A stretch of DNA of 64,000 nt from CAVTND01 sp963735955 (GCA_963735955.1 CAVTND010000002.1:1-64000), one strand, 5' to 3'. Shown: positions 37,482 through 49,547, numbered from the stretch's first letter. The notes: generated by a model not told the origin, from the letters alone. Translations and numbers: made by a program.

Positions 37482-38293
37482 TCAGCCGAAACGGCCGGTG
37501 ATGTAGTCCTCGGTTTCCTTCCGCTTCGGCTTGATGAAGATCTGGTCGGTCTCGCCGAACTCGATCAGGTCGCCGAGGTACATGTAGGCGGTGTAGTCCG
37601 ACACGCGCGCCGCCTGCTGCATGTTGTGGGTGACGATGGCCACCGTGTAGTCCGATTTCAGTTCGTCGATCAGCTCCTCGATCTTCGCGGTCGAGATCGG
37701 GTCGAGCGCCGAGCACGGCTCGTCGAACAGGATGATCTCCGGCTTGACCGCGATGCCGCGCGCGATGCACAGCCGCTGCTGCTGGCCGCCCGACAGGCTG
37801 GTGCCGCTCTGCGCCAGCTTGTCCTTGACTTCGTTCCACAGCGCGGCCTTGCGCAACGCCCATTCGACGCGCTCGTCCATCGCCGACTTCGACAGGTTTT
37901 CGAACAGTTTCACGCCGAATGCGATGTTGTCGTAGATCGACATCGGAAACGGCGTCGGCTTCTGGAAGATCATGCCGATCTTGGCGCGTATCAGAGCGAC
38001 GTCTTCCTTGCTGGTGATCAGGTTTTCGCCGTCCATCATGACCTCGCCCTCGGCACGCTGCTCCGGATACAGCTCGAACATCCGGTTGAAGATGCGCAGC
38101 AGCGTCGACTTGCCGCAGCCGGACGGTCCGATGAACGCCGTGACCTTCTTCTCTGCGATCTGCAGGTTGATGTTCTTGAGCGCCTGAAACTTGCCGTAGT
38201 AGAAGTTCAGAGCCCTTGACCGTGATCTTCGTGCGGGCGCCGTGCACTCGCTGGCCGAGCCGTCACCATCGGCCTCGGTGCAGCGGTCTGCAT
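37482..38293 (-). CDS. pstB: Phosphate ABC transporter ATP-binding protein PstB, frameshifted
   Basis: Cytosolic ATPase of the high-affinity phosphate importer, about 270 residues. Walker A is GPSGCGKST, the signature motif is LSGGQQQR, Walker B is EIILFDEPCSALDP and the H-loop is AIVTHNM. The C-terminus ends in ETEDYITGRFG, typical of PstB. The N-terminal part (TKITVKGLNFYYGKFQALKNI) needs a frame change near 38210 and probably another between 38240 and 38260; the start is taken at the ATG at 38293. It lies 41 bases upstream of phoU. Confidence 0.9.
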
Positions 38294-38312
38294 CGTCGTT
38301 CCATAGTTGTCC

Positions 38313-39192
38313 TCAGTGCTTCTTGCGGAACAGCACGCGCGCCAGGATGTTCAGAATCAGCACGCCGAACGTGATCAGGAACACGCCCGCCCAGGCCATC
38401 TGCTGCCAGTTCGTGAACGGACTCATCGCGAACTTGAAGATGGTCACCGGCAAGGTTGGCCATCGGCTGATTCAGATTCAGGCTGAAGAACTGATTCGAC
38501 AGCGCCGTGAAGAGCAGCGGTGCGGTCTCGCCGGCAATGCGCGCCAGCGCCAGCAGGACGCCGGTCACCACCCCGGCACGCGCCGCCTTGAGGGTGACCC
38601 TGGAGATCATCACCCACTTCGGCGCGCCTAGCGCAAACGTCGCCTCGCGCAGCGCGTTCGGGATCAGCTGCAGCATGTTCTCGGTCGTGCGCACGACCAC
38701 CGGAATGACGATCAGCGCCAGCGCGAGAACACCGGCGTAGCCGGAGAACGGCCGCGTCTGCGCCACGATGATCGAGTAGACGAACAGGCCGATCACGATC
38801 GACGGCGCCGACAGCAGGATGTCGTTGATGAAGCGCGTCACGTTGCCGAGCCAGCCGCGCTGGCCGTACTCGGCCAGATAGATGCCGGCCAGGATTCCGA
38901 TCGGCGTGCCGACCGCGGTCGCCAGCGAAACCATGATCAGCGAGCCGACGATCGCATTGGCGAGCCCGCCGCCGTCGGCGTTCGGCGGCGGCGTCGACTC
39001 GGAAAACGTGGCGAGATTGATGCCCCGACTCCCAGGATCAACGTCTGCCCCAGAATCCAGATCAGCCAGACCAGGCCGAAGGCCATCGCGGCCAGCGACA
39101 GCGTCAAGGCGATCGTGTTGATCAGCTTGCGCTTCCGATGCATCGGCAGGCGATAGTCGGTCGCCGCCCGCGCCGTGTCACACGGCGCTCAT
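38313..39192 (-). CDS. pstA: Phosphate ABC transporter permease PstA, frameshifted
   Basis: Inner-membrane permease of about 290 residues with six predicted helices. The N-terminus RKRKLINTIALTLSLAAMAFG, the GTPIGILAGIYLAEYG block and the EAA-type loop (ALREATFALGAPKWVMISRVTL) are typical. The frame changes near 39180, 39022 and 38455; the C-terminus after the last change (FAMSPFTNWQQMAW... to LFRKKH) is recovered in another frame. If the first shift is corrected, the gene starts at the ATG at 39192, overlapping the pstC stop (ATGA). Otherwise the ATG at 39143 is the first in frame. Confidence 0.87.
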
Positions 39193-40208
39193 GTCTTGGC
39201 CCCCTCGCTCCGCTTTGCAGCCGCAACAGCAGGACTTTCGAGAATGCGAGCACGACGAACGTGATGAAGAACAGCATCAGTCCGAGGTAGATCAGCGACG
39301 CCTCATGCAGACCCGGCGTCGCTTCGGCGAACTCGTTGGCCAGCGCCGAGGTGATCCAATTGGCTGCTTCGAACAGCGACAGGCTGTCCAGCTGGTTGAA
39401 GTTGCCGATCACGAAGGTGACCGCCATCGTCTCGCCCAGCGCTCGGCCCAGGCCCGAGCATGATGCCGCCGATGACGCCCGTCTTCGTGTACGGCAGCAC
39501 CACGCGCGATACGACTTCCCAGGTCGTCGCGCCGACGCCGTAAGCCGATTCCTTCAGCATCGGCGGCGTCACCTCGAACACGTCGCGCATCACGGCCGCG
39601 ATGAACGGAATGATCATGATCGCGAGGATGATTCCGGCCGAGAGAATGCCGATGCCGACCGGCGGGCCGGAGAACAGCGCGCCGAGCACCGGCACATTGC
39701 CGAACGCGGCCTGCAGGGGCTGCTGGACATAGGTGGCAAGGATGGGCGCAAACACGAGCAGGCCCCACATGCCGTAGACGATCGACGGAATCGCCGCCAG
39801 CAGTTCGATCGCCGTTCCCAGCGGACGCTTGAGCCACCTGGGCGAGAGCTCGGTCAGGAACAGCGCGATGCCGAAGCTGACCGGCACGGCGATCAGCAGC
39901 GCGATGATCGACGTCATCACGGTGCCGTAGATCATCACCAGGCCGCCGAACTTCTCCTGGACCGGATCCCATTCCGCAGTCCAGAGGAACGTTCAGGCCG
40001 AAGTGCTGATCGAGGGCCAGGCGCCGATGAAAAGCGAAAGGATGATGCCGACAAGCAGCAGCAGGGTGAGCACCGCTGCCGCGCGCGTGACGTTCGAGAA
40101 GATCGCGTCGGCCAACTTGGCCGATTTCCTCACCGGCGGCAGTTCGGACATTCGCGTCGTCATCTCGATCGGCGCTGTTCGACGTCGGGGACAGGGTGGC
40201 GTCCATCA
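39189..40208 (-). CDS. pstC: Phosphate ABC transporter permease PstC, frameshifted
   Basis: Inner-membrane permease of about 335 residues. An N-terminal segment with KSAKLADAIFSNVTRAAAVLT leads to the first helix. The block RPLGTAIELLAAIPSIVYGMWGLLVF and the EAA-type loop (MLKESAYGVGATTWEVVSRVVLPY) are characteristic; the C-terminal block EASLIYLGLMLFFITFVVLAF ends at KRSEGAKT. Frame changes are needed near 40160, 39985, 39455 and 39215. The start is either the ATG at 40208 or a nearer ATG at about 40163. It couples with PstA and PstB in the same run. Confidence 0.87.
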
Positions 40209-40280
40209 AGCGCTCCCCCAAAGCATAGCCGCACCAAAGCCCATAGAGTCGCTCAGCGGCTCCATGGGGCAGCCGCGCTG

Positions 40281-41320
40281 CTATGGCGCGTAGACCGTCT
40301 TGCCCGATGCGTCGGTGATCTTCGCCCACTCCTTGCGGATGCAGGGCCTTGACGCTGTCGGGCAGCGGGACGTAGTCGAGGTCCTCCGACATCTTGTCGC
40401 CGGACTTGAATGCCCAGTCGAAGAATCGCAGGGTCGCAGTGGCCTGCGCCGGCTTGTCCTGCTTGTTGTGCATCATGATGAACGTCGCACCGGTGATCGG
40501 CCACGCGTCCTTGCCCGGCTGATTCGTCAGGATCTGATAGAAGGACTTGTCCCACTGCGCACCCGCCGCCGCGGCCTTGAAGGTCAGATCATCGGGCGCA
40601 ACGAAGTTGCCGGCCGCGTTCTGCAGCAACGCGTAGGTCATCTTGTTCTGCTTCGCGTAGGCGTACTCGACATAACCGATCGAATTCGGCAGGCGCTGCA
40701 CGAAGGCCGAGACACCCTCATTGCCCTTGCCACCCGCGCCGGCCGGCCAGTTGACCGCCGTGCCTTCGCCGACCTTGTCCTTCCACTCCGGGTTCACCTT
40801 CGACAGGTAGTTCGTGAAGATGAACTCGTGCCCGAACCATCGGCGCGACGCACCGACGCGAAATCTGCGCGTCCGGCAACTTCACGCCTGGGTTGAGCGC
40901 GGCGATCGCCGGGTCGTTCCACTTGGTGATCTTGCCGAGATAGATGTCGCCGAGCACCTGGCCGGTCAGCCGCAGCTGCCCGGCTGCGATGCCCTGCAGG
41001 TTGACGACCGGCACGACGCCGCCGATCACGGTCGGAAACTGGATCAGACCATCCTTCGCCAGTTCGGCATCGGTCAGGGGCATGTCGGAAGCGCCAAAGT
41101 CGACGGTCTTGCCGCGGATCTGACGCATACCGGCCCCGGAGCCGACTGACTGGTAGTTGACGCGGGCGCCGGCGGCCTTGTTGTAGGCATCGGCCCACTT
41201 GGCATAGAGCGGCGCCGGAAAGGTCGCGCCCGCGCCGGTCACTTCCTGCGCCGCAGCCGTCGAAAGCCCGGCCATCAGTCCGGCCACCGCCAGCAGCGCC
41301 TGCATCCCCTGAATTCGCAT
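40281..41320 (-). CDS. pstS: Periplasmic phosphate-binding protein PstS, frameshifted
   Basis: High-affinity phosphate receptor of about 346 residues. A signal peptide (residues 1-24, ending STAAAQ) is followed by EVTGAGATFPAPLYAKWADAY and SVGSGAGMRQIRGKTVDFGASDMPL, which carry the Ser and Asp phosphate ligands. Later blocks are TYALLQNAAG and GATFIMMHNKQDKP, and the end is KITDASGKTVYAP. The frame changes near 40850 and 40345. I take the ATG at 41320 because it begins the signal peptide; the ATG at 41338 adds six residues. A Pho box lies upstream at 41376-41393. Confidence 0.93.
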
Positions 41321-41375
41321 TCCTGTTCCCTTTGGCATACCAGTTTATTGGCAGCCGCAAGTGTAGGAAGGCTGG

Positions 41376-41393
41376 ATGACATCCCTGTGACAG
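41376..41393 (-). promoter_or_regulatory. Pho box upstream of pstS
   Basis: Read on the minus strand it is CTGTCAC-AGGG-ATGTCAT, two 7-base repeats separated by 4 bases, close to the PhoB box CTGTCAT-N4-CTGTCAT. It is 56 bases upstream of the pstS start, so PhoB can activate the pst-phoU-phoBR run under phosphate limitation. Confidence 0.75.
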
Positions 41394-41439
41394 CCGCGCG
41401 GATGCTATAGCGCAACGCGCCTGGTGCTTCGCTGCAGAC

Positions 41440-42519
41440 TCAGGTCGTCCGCTCGTACCAGCCCTTGCTGTCGTTGACGACCTTCACCACCAGCAGCATC
41501 ACCGGCACTTCGATCAGCACGCCGACCACGGTCGCCAGCGCCGCGCCCGGAGTCGAAGCCGAACAGGCTGATCGCCGCGGCGACCGCGAGTTCGAAGAAG
41601 TTCGACGCGCCGATCAGCGCCGAGGGGCAGGCCACGCGTGCTTCTCGCCCAGCTGCGCGGTTGAGCCAGTAGGCAAGCGCCGAGTTGAAGAACACCTGGA
41701 TCAGGATCGGCACCGCCAGCAGCGCGATGATCAGCGGCTGCCTGCAGGATCTGTTCGCCCTGGAAGGCGAACAGCAGTACCAGGGTCACGAGCAGCGCAG
41801 CCACCGACCACGGCTGGATCCGGTGCAGCAGCGCGTCCAGCGCTGGCGCCCCGCCGCCGACGCAGGACGCTGGCGCGGATCAGCTGCGCGACGATGACCG
41901 GCACCACGATGTACAGCACGACCGACGTCAGCAATGTGTCCCACGGCACCGTGATCGACGCCACGCCGAGCAGCAGCGCCACGATCGGCGCAAACGCGAA
42001 GATCATGATGGTGTCGTTCAGCGCCACCTGCGTCAGCGTGAAGTACGGATCGCCGTTGGTGAGCCGGCTCCAGACGAACACCATCGCCGTGCACGGCGCC
42101 GCCGCCAGCAGGATCAGCCCCGCGATGTAGCTGTCGATCTGGTCGGCCGGCAGACAAGGGCGCAAACAGGTGCCGGATGAAGATCCACGCCAGCAGCGCC
42201 ATCGAAAACGGTTTGACCAGCCCAGTTGATGAAGAGCGTCACCCCGATGCCGCGCACGTGCTGTCGCACCTGCCCCAGCGCCCCGAAGTCGATCCGCAGC
42301 AGCATCGGGATGATCATCACCCAGATCAGCACTCCGACCGGCAGGTTGACCTGCGCGCAGCTCCATGCGGCCGATCGCCTGCACCGGAGCCGGGAACACC
42401 TGGCCGAGCACGATGCCGGCCACGATGCACAGCGCGACCCAGAGCGTCAGGTAGCGCTCGAAGACGCTCAGCGGGGCGGCGGCGCGCTGCGGTGCCGCTG
42501 CGTGCGACGACGCCGACAT
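41440..42519 (-). CDS. acr3: Acr3-type arsenite efflux permease, multiply frameshifted
   Basis: About 360 residues, ten helices expected. The N-terminal FERYLTLWVALCIVAGIVLG and WVMIIPMLLRIDFGALG blocks and the PCTAMVFVWSRLTNGDPYFT block, which holds the Cys conserved and required in Acr3 proteins, identify the family. The C-terminus reads KGWYERTT after the last frame change. Changes are needed near 42370, 42220, 42150, 41850, 41740 and 41540. It exports arsenite from the cytoplasm. It lies 16 bases after arsM and is the last gene of the ars operon. Confidence 0.85.
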
Positions 42520-42535
42520 GATTCCTGCGTCAGAG

Positions 42536-43408
42536 CTAGTGCCCGCCGCAGCACGCGGCAGTCGACGCGCCGGCCTTCCGGCTCACAGGCTGCTTCACCG
42601 CCCGGATGAAGGCGCTGACGAACTTGCCGTCGACCTGCTTCGCCATGGCATCGACGTCGAATCCCAGGCCGGCGATCAGGTCCCGTGCGTCGTCGCTGCG
42701 GTACACCCGCGTGACCTCGACGTCGATTTCGTCGAAGCCGGCCTGCGCCAGCTTGCTTCGATAGTCCGACTCCGACAGCGCGCCGGCCACGCAGCCGGCC
42801 CAGAGCTCCAGGCTCCGGCGGATCACCTCGGGGACCTCGCCGCGCACCACCACATCGGAGACGGCGAAGCGCCCGCCCGGCTTCAGCACCCGGAACGCTT
42901 CGCGCAGGACCTGGTCCTTGTCGCCGGAGAGATTGATCACGCAGTTCGAGATGATCACGTCGACCGAGTTGTCCGGCAGCGGAATGTGCTCGATCTCGCC
43001 GCGCAGGAATTCGACGTTCGTCAGCCCGCTCTTGCGCCGGTTCTCCTCGGCGAGCGCGAGCATCTCGTCGGTCATGTCGAGGCCGTAGGCCTTGCCGGTC
43101 GGCCCGACGCGCCGGGCGGAGAGCAGCACGTCGATGCCGCCGCCGGAACCCAGGTCCAGCACGGTTTCGCCCGGCTTCAGTTCGGCCAGCGCCGTCGGGT
43201 TGCCGCAGCCGAGCGACGCCTGCAGCGCGGCCGCCGGCACTTCGCCCGCCTGCCCGGCGTCGTAGAGGTTGGAGGTGATCGGGTCGCAGCACTCCAGCGC
43301 GGCCGGGGCCTCGCTGCAGCAGCCGCCCTGGCCAGTCTTCACACTTGCGGCCGCCTGTCCATACTTCTCACGTACGACTGCCTTCACGTCGCTTGCTGGG
43401 TTCATCAA
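42536..43408 (-). CDS. arsM: Arsenite S-adenosylmethionine methyltransferase
   Basis: A 290-residue SAM-dependent methyltransferase that methylates As(III). The SAM-binding LDLGSGGGIDVLLSA block is followed by IISNCVINLSGDK and LWAGCVAGAL; together with GCGNPTAL these supply the three conserved cysteines that bind arsenic in ArsM proteins. Extra Cys pairs (GGCC, ECC, ACC) lie at both ends. The frame is intact. Trivalent methylated products are more toxic than arsenite, so the neighbouring ArsI, which removes methyl groups, is notable. Confidence 0.93.
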   Translation of the reverse strand: MMNPASDVKAVVREKYGQAAASVKTGQGGCCSEAPAALECCDPITSNLYDAGQAGEVPAAALQASLGCGNPTALAELKPGETVLDLGSGGGIDVLLSARRVGPTGKAYGLDMTDEMLALAEENRRKSGLTNVEFLRGEIEHIPLPDNSVDVIISNCVINLSGDKDQVLREAFRVLKPGGRFAVSDVVVRGEVPEVIRRSLELWAGCVAGALSESDYRSKLAQAGFDEIDVEVTRVYRSDDARDLIAGLGFDVDAMAKQVDGKFVSAFIRAVKQPVSRKAGASTAACCGGH

Positions 43409-43464
43409 GGTGTCCTTTCAGTGAATGTCCTATGGGTAAGGATCGAAGGGTCGGGATCGACGGG

Positions 43465-43962
43465 TCATGACTTGCCGATCTCGTTCAACCGGTTCACTAG
43501 CGACAGCCGGTCGAGTTTCGTCAGCGGCAGGCTCAGGAATAGCTGGATCCGGTTCTGCAGCCGGTTGTAGGAGTTGAAGAACGCCCGACGCTTCTCGGCG
43601 TCGCTGCCTTCGACGGCCGCGGGATCCTCGACGCCCCAGTGTGCACTGATGGGTTGGCCCGGCCACAGCGGACAGACCTCGCCGGCCGCGCTGTCGCAGA
43701 CAGTGAACACGAAGTCGAGTTCAGGCGCTCCGGGTTGGGCGAACTCGTCCCAGCTCTTGCTGCGCAGCCCTTCGACCGCAAGCCGGTTCTTTTGCAGCAG
43801 TTCGATTGCAAACGGATTGACGTGGCCATTCGGGTGCGAACCGGCGGAATAGGCCTTGAAGCGCGGTGCGCCCATCGCATTCATCATCACTTCGGCGAGG
43901 ATCGAGCGCGCGGAGTTTCCGGTGCAGAGAAACAGGACGTTCAGAGGGCGGTCAACAGGCAT
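43465..43962 (-). CDS. arsC: Arsenate reductase, low-molecular-weight phosphatase type
   Basis: Reduces arsenate to arsenite in the cytosol so that Acr3 can export it. 165 residues with the phosphatase P-loop CTGNSAR (Cys13) and further Cys89 and Cys97 in TVCDSAAGEVCP, the redox Cys set of the family. GSHPNGHVNP and SWDEF are typical flanking blocks. It is intact, 56 bases upstream of arsM and part of the ars run. Confidence 0.95.
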   Translation of the reverse strand: MPVDRPLNVLFLCTGNSARSILAEVMMNAMGAPRFKAYSAGSHPNGHVNPFAIELLQKNRLAVEGLRSKSWDEFAQPGAPELDFVFTVCDSAAGEVCPLWPGQPISAHWGVEDPAAVEGSDAEKRRAFFNSYNRLQNRIQLFLSLPLTKLDRLSLVNRLNEIGKS

Positions 43963-44045
43963 CGGTCACTCGAAGGGTCAGGTTAGGCTCTTGTGCATGC
44001 AGGTGCTGCCGTGCGCAGTATCGCGTCGATCACCATGGCGCCGGC

Positions 44046-44528
44046 TCAATTGCAGCAGCCGGCCGATGCCTTTACCGGGATCGTGGTGACCTTGGTCGTC
44101 GTTGCCGGAGCACAGCAGGGCTTCGCCGCGCTGTCAGTCGTTGCGACCGCTTCAGCGTTGAAGGTCGGCACTTCGCCGAGCGTGTGGAACGTCTCCCACG
44201 CGATGCCGGTGGGGTCGGTCACCCAGTACTTGTTCGAGCGTGCATAGCAGCAGGCCGTTTCCTTCTCTGCGGCGACGATCAGATCGGCCCTCTGCAACTG
44301 GGCGCTGAGCGACTCGAGCTCGGCATCCGAGTCGGTCTGCAGCCCGAGATGGTTGACGCCGGTCTTGCCGCCCCGCTGCGAGATCGCGAAGTTCACGCGC
44401 GGGTCGTCGATCTGCCACTTGGCATAGTCGTCCTTCAGCACGGTGGGATCGGTGCCGAACAGGGTTGCGTAGAAGCGGATGCTCGCGGCCAGATCCTCGA
44501 CGGCCACGTGAACATGGAAGCGTTTCAT
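44046..44528 (-). CDS. arsI: ArsI/CadI-like protein, probable C-As lyase
   Basis: A 160-residue vicinal-oxygen-chelate protein. The metal ligands proposed for ArsI (His5, His62, Glu115 in Bacillus MD1) correspond to His5, His60 and Glu112 here, and the As(III)-binding vicinal cysteines are Cys93-Cys94 in ETACCYARSNKY. The start at 44528 gives MKRFHVHVAVEDL. Extra Cys pairs near the C-terminus (CCAPATT, GCCN) could bind metalloid. ArsI demethylates trivalent organoarsenicals, reversing ArsM products; the annotation CadI (cadmium-induced) is the older name for this family. It overlaps arsR by 4 bases. Confidence 0.85.
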   Translation of the reverse strand: MKRFHVHVAVEDLAASIRFYATLFGTDPTVLKDDYAKWQIDDPRVNFAISQRGGKTGVNHLGLQTDSDAELESLSAQLQRADLIVAAEKETACCYARSNKYWVTDPTGIAWETFHTLGEVPTFNAEAVATTDSAAKPCCAPATTTKVTTIPVKASAGCCN

Positions 44529-44903
44529 GTCTTTACCTTTCTGCGCGCTCCGCGCGCATTGCTGGATGGTTTGCCGAGCGCCCGGCCAGGCGAACCGCAT
44601 GACGCGCCCGGGCCGCAATCGCCGATGCAACAGTTCTCGGTCAAGAACGCGAGTAGCTCGTTCATCGCGGAAAAATTTGCGGCGTAGTAGATGTAACGGC
44701 CGTCCTGGCGTGAAGTGACCAGCCCGGCGTGCGCCAGCTCTTTCAGATGGAAGCTCAGCGTCGCCGGCGCGATTTCGAGCTGCGCAGCGATCTCGCCCGC
44801 AGCCAGTCCGCTAGGACCATGTTGTACGAGCAAGCGGAACACCCGCAGGCGCGACTCCTGTGCCATCGCTGCGAGGGACTTTGACTGCGGCGTTAGTTTC
44901 CAT
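44525..44903 (-). CDS. arsR: ArsR/SmtB family arsenic repressor, one frameshift near the N-terminus
   Basis: Winged-helix repressor of about 125 residues. LVQHGPSGLAAGEIAAQLEIAPATLSFHLKELAHAGLV is the DNA-binding region (helix-turn-helix), and ENCCIGDCGPGASC carries the C-terminal cysteines likely to sense As(III). A start at the ATG at 44903 (METNAAVK) matches the family N-terminus and joins SLAAMAQESRLRVFRLL after a frame change near 44878. Without that correction the first start is 44866. An inverted repeat overlapping the start (44895-44923) is the likely operator. arsI, arsC, arsM and acr3 follow on the same strand. Confidence 0.9.
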
Positions 44904-44923
44904 AGTTAGAAGATTATGAAACT
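44895..44923. promoter_or_regulatory. Candidate ArsR operator
   Basis: AGTTTC at 44895-44900 and GAAACT at 44918-44923 form an inverted repeat covering the predicted arsR start codon and the bases before it. An AT-rich core (TATGAAACTATCGAATTC and nearby) contrasts with GC-rich neighbours, consistent with an ars operator or promoter; the exact bound bases cannot be fixed by eye. Confidence 0.45.
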
Positions 44924-44975
44924 ATCGAATTCTTGTCAAGCGAAGATCTCTTGGGTCAGGGAGTCCACTCAATGA

Positions 44976-45140
44976 ACTAGCGCAAGGTTCCAAGCACTAC
45001 TCCGCGAACGTGGAAATCTGACCGCGATCCTTCAACGCACTGGCGGTCGCGTCGGTGCCGCGGCGGCCTTGCTGGACATTTCGCGCAAAACCCTATGGGA
45101 AAAGATGAAGCGGCACGGGCTGAATGGCCGCGACAGCTAG
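44976..45140 (+). pseudogene. Remnant of an NtrC-family response regulator (Fis-type helix-turn-helix)
   Basis: A 54-codon open stretch after an in-frame stop (44973-44975) reads RGNLTAILQRTGG, GAAAALLDISRKTLWEKMKRHGL and ends GRDS. This is the C-terminal Fis-type DNA-binding helix-turn-helix of sigma-54-dependent regulators. No AAA+ domain, receiver or start codon is present upstream, so it is a decayed 3' fragment or a recombination scar. It lies on the opposite strand to and between arsR and glmM, exactly at the edge of the ars operon. Confidence 0.6.
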
Positions 45141-45184
45141 ATTGGCCCCTGCGACAGGACTTGCACGTCGCCGCCAGCCGCCAA

Positions 45185-46538
45185 TCAGCGAACTGGCTGG
45201 ACTGAAATTCGGCTCGCGAGGCGATGCGCCATGGCTTCGGCGATCTGCGGCTCGCTGGCTTCGACCATGACGCGCAGCACCGGCTCGGTTCCGGACGGCC
45301 GGATCAGGATGCGACCTGAGCCTTCGAGCTCGCGCTCGACGACTCCGATCTCGTCTACCAGGGGGCGATGCGAGGTCCAGTCAAAGCCGCGCTCGATGCG
45401 CGCGTTGACCAGCGCCTGCGGTAGCAGCACAAGATCGGCGCTCAGTTCGGCGAGTGACCGCCCCTGACGCCGAACTGCGGCCAGGATCTGCAATGCGCTG
45501 ACGATGCCGTCGCCCGCCGTATGGCAATCAAGCATCAGCAGATGCCCGGATCCTTCCCCACCATACAACCACCCCTTGTTCTCCAGCATTTCCAGAACAT
45601 AGCGGTCGCCCACCTTGGCGCGCGCGAAAGCGACGCCGAGTTCATCGAAACGGCGTTCGAGCGCGAAGTTGGTCATCAAGGTGCCGACAACACCGGTCAC
45701 CGGGCCGTGCCTCATGCGATCGCGCACGATCACATACAGTAATTCGTCACCGTTGTAGATGCGTCCGTCCGCATCGACAATCAGCACGCGGTCCGCATCG
45801 CCGTCGAGCGCGATACCGTAGTCAGCCTCGTTCGCCTGTACGGCGTGTGCAAGCTGCTCAGCGTGGACCGCACCGACGCCATCATTGATGTTGAATCCGT
45901 TCGGGGATGCACCGACCGACACAACCTCCGCACCGAGTTCATGGAACACGTGCGGCGCAATGTGGTACGCGGCGCCGTGCGCGCTGTCGACCAGGATCTT
46001 CATTCCCTTGAGGTCGAGTTCGTTCGGAAAGGTCCGTTTGCAGAATTCAATGTAGCGACCGGCGGCATCTTCGAGCCGCCGGACCTTGCCAAGCCGGCTG
46101 GAATCGACGCAACTCCAGTGGTTGATCGAGCTCCGCCTCGATGCGCGCCTCGACCTCGTCCGGCAGCTTTGTCCCGCGCGCCGAAAAGAACTTGATGCCG
46201 TTGTCCGGATACGGATTGTGTGAGGCGCTGATCACGATGCCAGCGTCCAGTCGCAGCGCGCGCGTCAGGTAGGCGACGGCCGGCGTCGGCAGCGGTCCGC
46301 ACAGGACCACGTCGACTCCGGCGCTCGACAGTCCGGCCTCGAGTGCGGCTTCCAGCATGTAGCCGGAGATTCGGGTGTCCTTGCCGATCAGAATCGTCGG
46401 CCGCCCGCTCGAACCTTCGGCTCGCTGGGCAAAAACCCGGCCGGCCGCCTGACCGAGCCGCAACACGAACTCCGGCGTGATCGGCGCTTCACCAACCGTT
46501 CCACGCACACCGTCGGTGCCGAAATACCTGCGACTCAC
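45185..46538 (-). CDS. glmM: Phosphoglucosamine mutase, one frameshift
   Basis: About 450 residues; converts glucosamine-6-phosphate to glucosamine-1-phosphate for peptidoglycan and LPS precursors. The N-terminal RRYFGTDGVRGTVG block, the active-site GIVISASHNPYPDNGIKFFS (the phosphorylated Ser), the metal-binding ALDGDADRVLIVD and the C-terminal RPSGTEPVLRVMVEA are all present. The frame changes near 46118. It starts with GTG at 46538. The stop at 45185 lies 45 bases from the Fis fragment. Confidence 0.92.
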
Positions 46539-46549
46539 CGGTTCTTGAC

Positions 46550-47400
46550 TCAATGCTGTTCCTCCACCGCCAGCCACGTCGCGATCGCATCGCGCGTCGC
46601 CGCCACGTCGTGGACCCGCACGATACGCGCTCCGCGCTCGACTGCGAGCAGGGCCGCCGCGACCGACCCGGCGAGTCGCTCGTCTATCCTGCGACCCGTC
46701 GCGGCACCAAGCATCGACTTGCGCGACAGCCCCACCAGCAGAGGCTGCCCAGCCCGCGCCAGCGAGGGCAATCGATTCAGCAAACGGAAGTTGTGCGCAG
46801 CCGTCTTGCCGAAGCCAAAGCCCGGATCGAAGGCAATGCGATCGGGCGTCGACGCCGCCAGTGACGGCAATGGCACGCCGCGCGACCAGGAATGCCTGGA
46901 CTTCGGCGACGACGTCGACGTAGTACGGTTCGGCCTGCATGGTGCGCGGCGATCCCTGCATGTGCATCAATACGACGCCGCAATCCGCCTCGGCGACGAC
47001 TTCGATCGCACCCGGTGCCAGCAGGGCGCGTACATCGTTGACGATCGCCGCGCCGGCCGCCAGTGCGGCATGCATGACCTCGGGCTTGCTTGTGTCCACC
47101 GAGACCGGCACCTCGCCTTTGACCAACTCTTCGATCAGCGGCACGACGCGATCGATCTCTTCGGCGGCCGAGACATCGGCGGCCCCGGGTCGCGTCGATT
47201 CGCCGCCGATATCAAGGATGTCAGCGCCCTCCTCTACCAGGCGCTCAGCGTGTGCAAGCGCCGCGTCGCGCTCAAGCCAGAGGCCACCGTCCGAAAACGA
47301 GTCCGGCGTCACGTTGACAATGCCCATGACAAGCGGCCGCGCGAGATCGAGCGAACGGCCGCGAATCGACCCAGTGCCTAGGCAGATCCGGTGGATTCAC
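46550..47400 (-). CDS. folP: Dihydropteroate synthase, two frameshifts
   Basis: About 280 residues; condenses p-aminobenzoate with dihydropterin pyrophosphate in folate synthesis and is the sulfonamide target. MGIVNVTPDSFSDGG, DILDIGGESTRPGA, SVDTSKPEVM and the FDPGFGFGKTAAHNFRLL and GLSRKSMLG blocks are typical. The frame changes near 46870. A GTG start at 47400 gives the short N-terminal stretch (HWVDSRPF) usual in the family but needs another shift near 47345; otherwise MGIVN at 47327 is the first start. It lies 11 bases upstream of glmM. Confidence 0.9.
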
Positions 47401-47427
47401 AGAGACATGGCCCGGCGCAAACAAGAA

Positions 47428-47446
47428 GGGCCGGCAGCGCCGGCCC
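47428..47446 (-). terminator. Possible intrinsic terminator after ftsH
   Basis: GGGCCGGC and GCCGGCCC with a 3-base loop, followed on the minus strand by TTCTTG. It lies 17 bases past the ftsH stop and 28 bases before the folP start, so it may limit transcription from ftsH into folP. The T-run is short, so read-through is likely. Confidence 0.5.
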
Positions 47447-47463
47447 CTTTTCGCAATGCGGCC

Positions 47464-49347
<1,884 letters not shown>

Positions 49348-49547
49348 GTCAGAACTCCTTGCGGCCGCCACAAAGGCGGCGCGGCGCGAGCAGGGGCAGA
49401 GGGATAAGGGATTCTAGACCTGCGCAGCCCCCGTACCGCCTCAAATGGGGGCACGCACCCCACCATTTCAAGGCTAGTCCACCAATCTCCCTGCCCTACG
49501 TCAGGACTCTATTGAAAGCTCCATTCCTGCCGGTCGCAGGCGGGACA

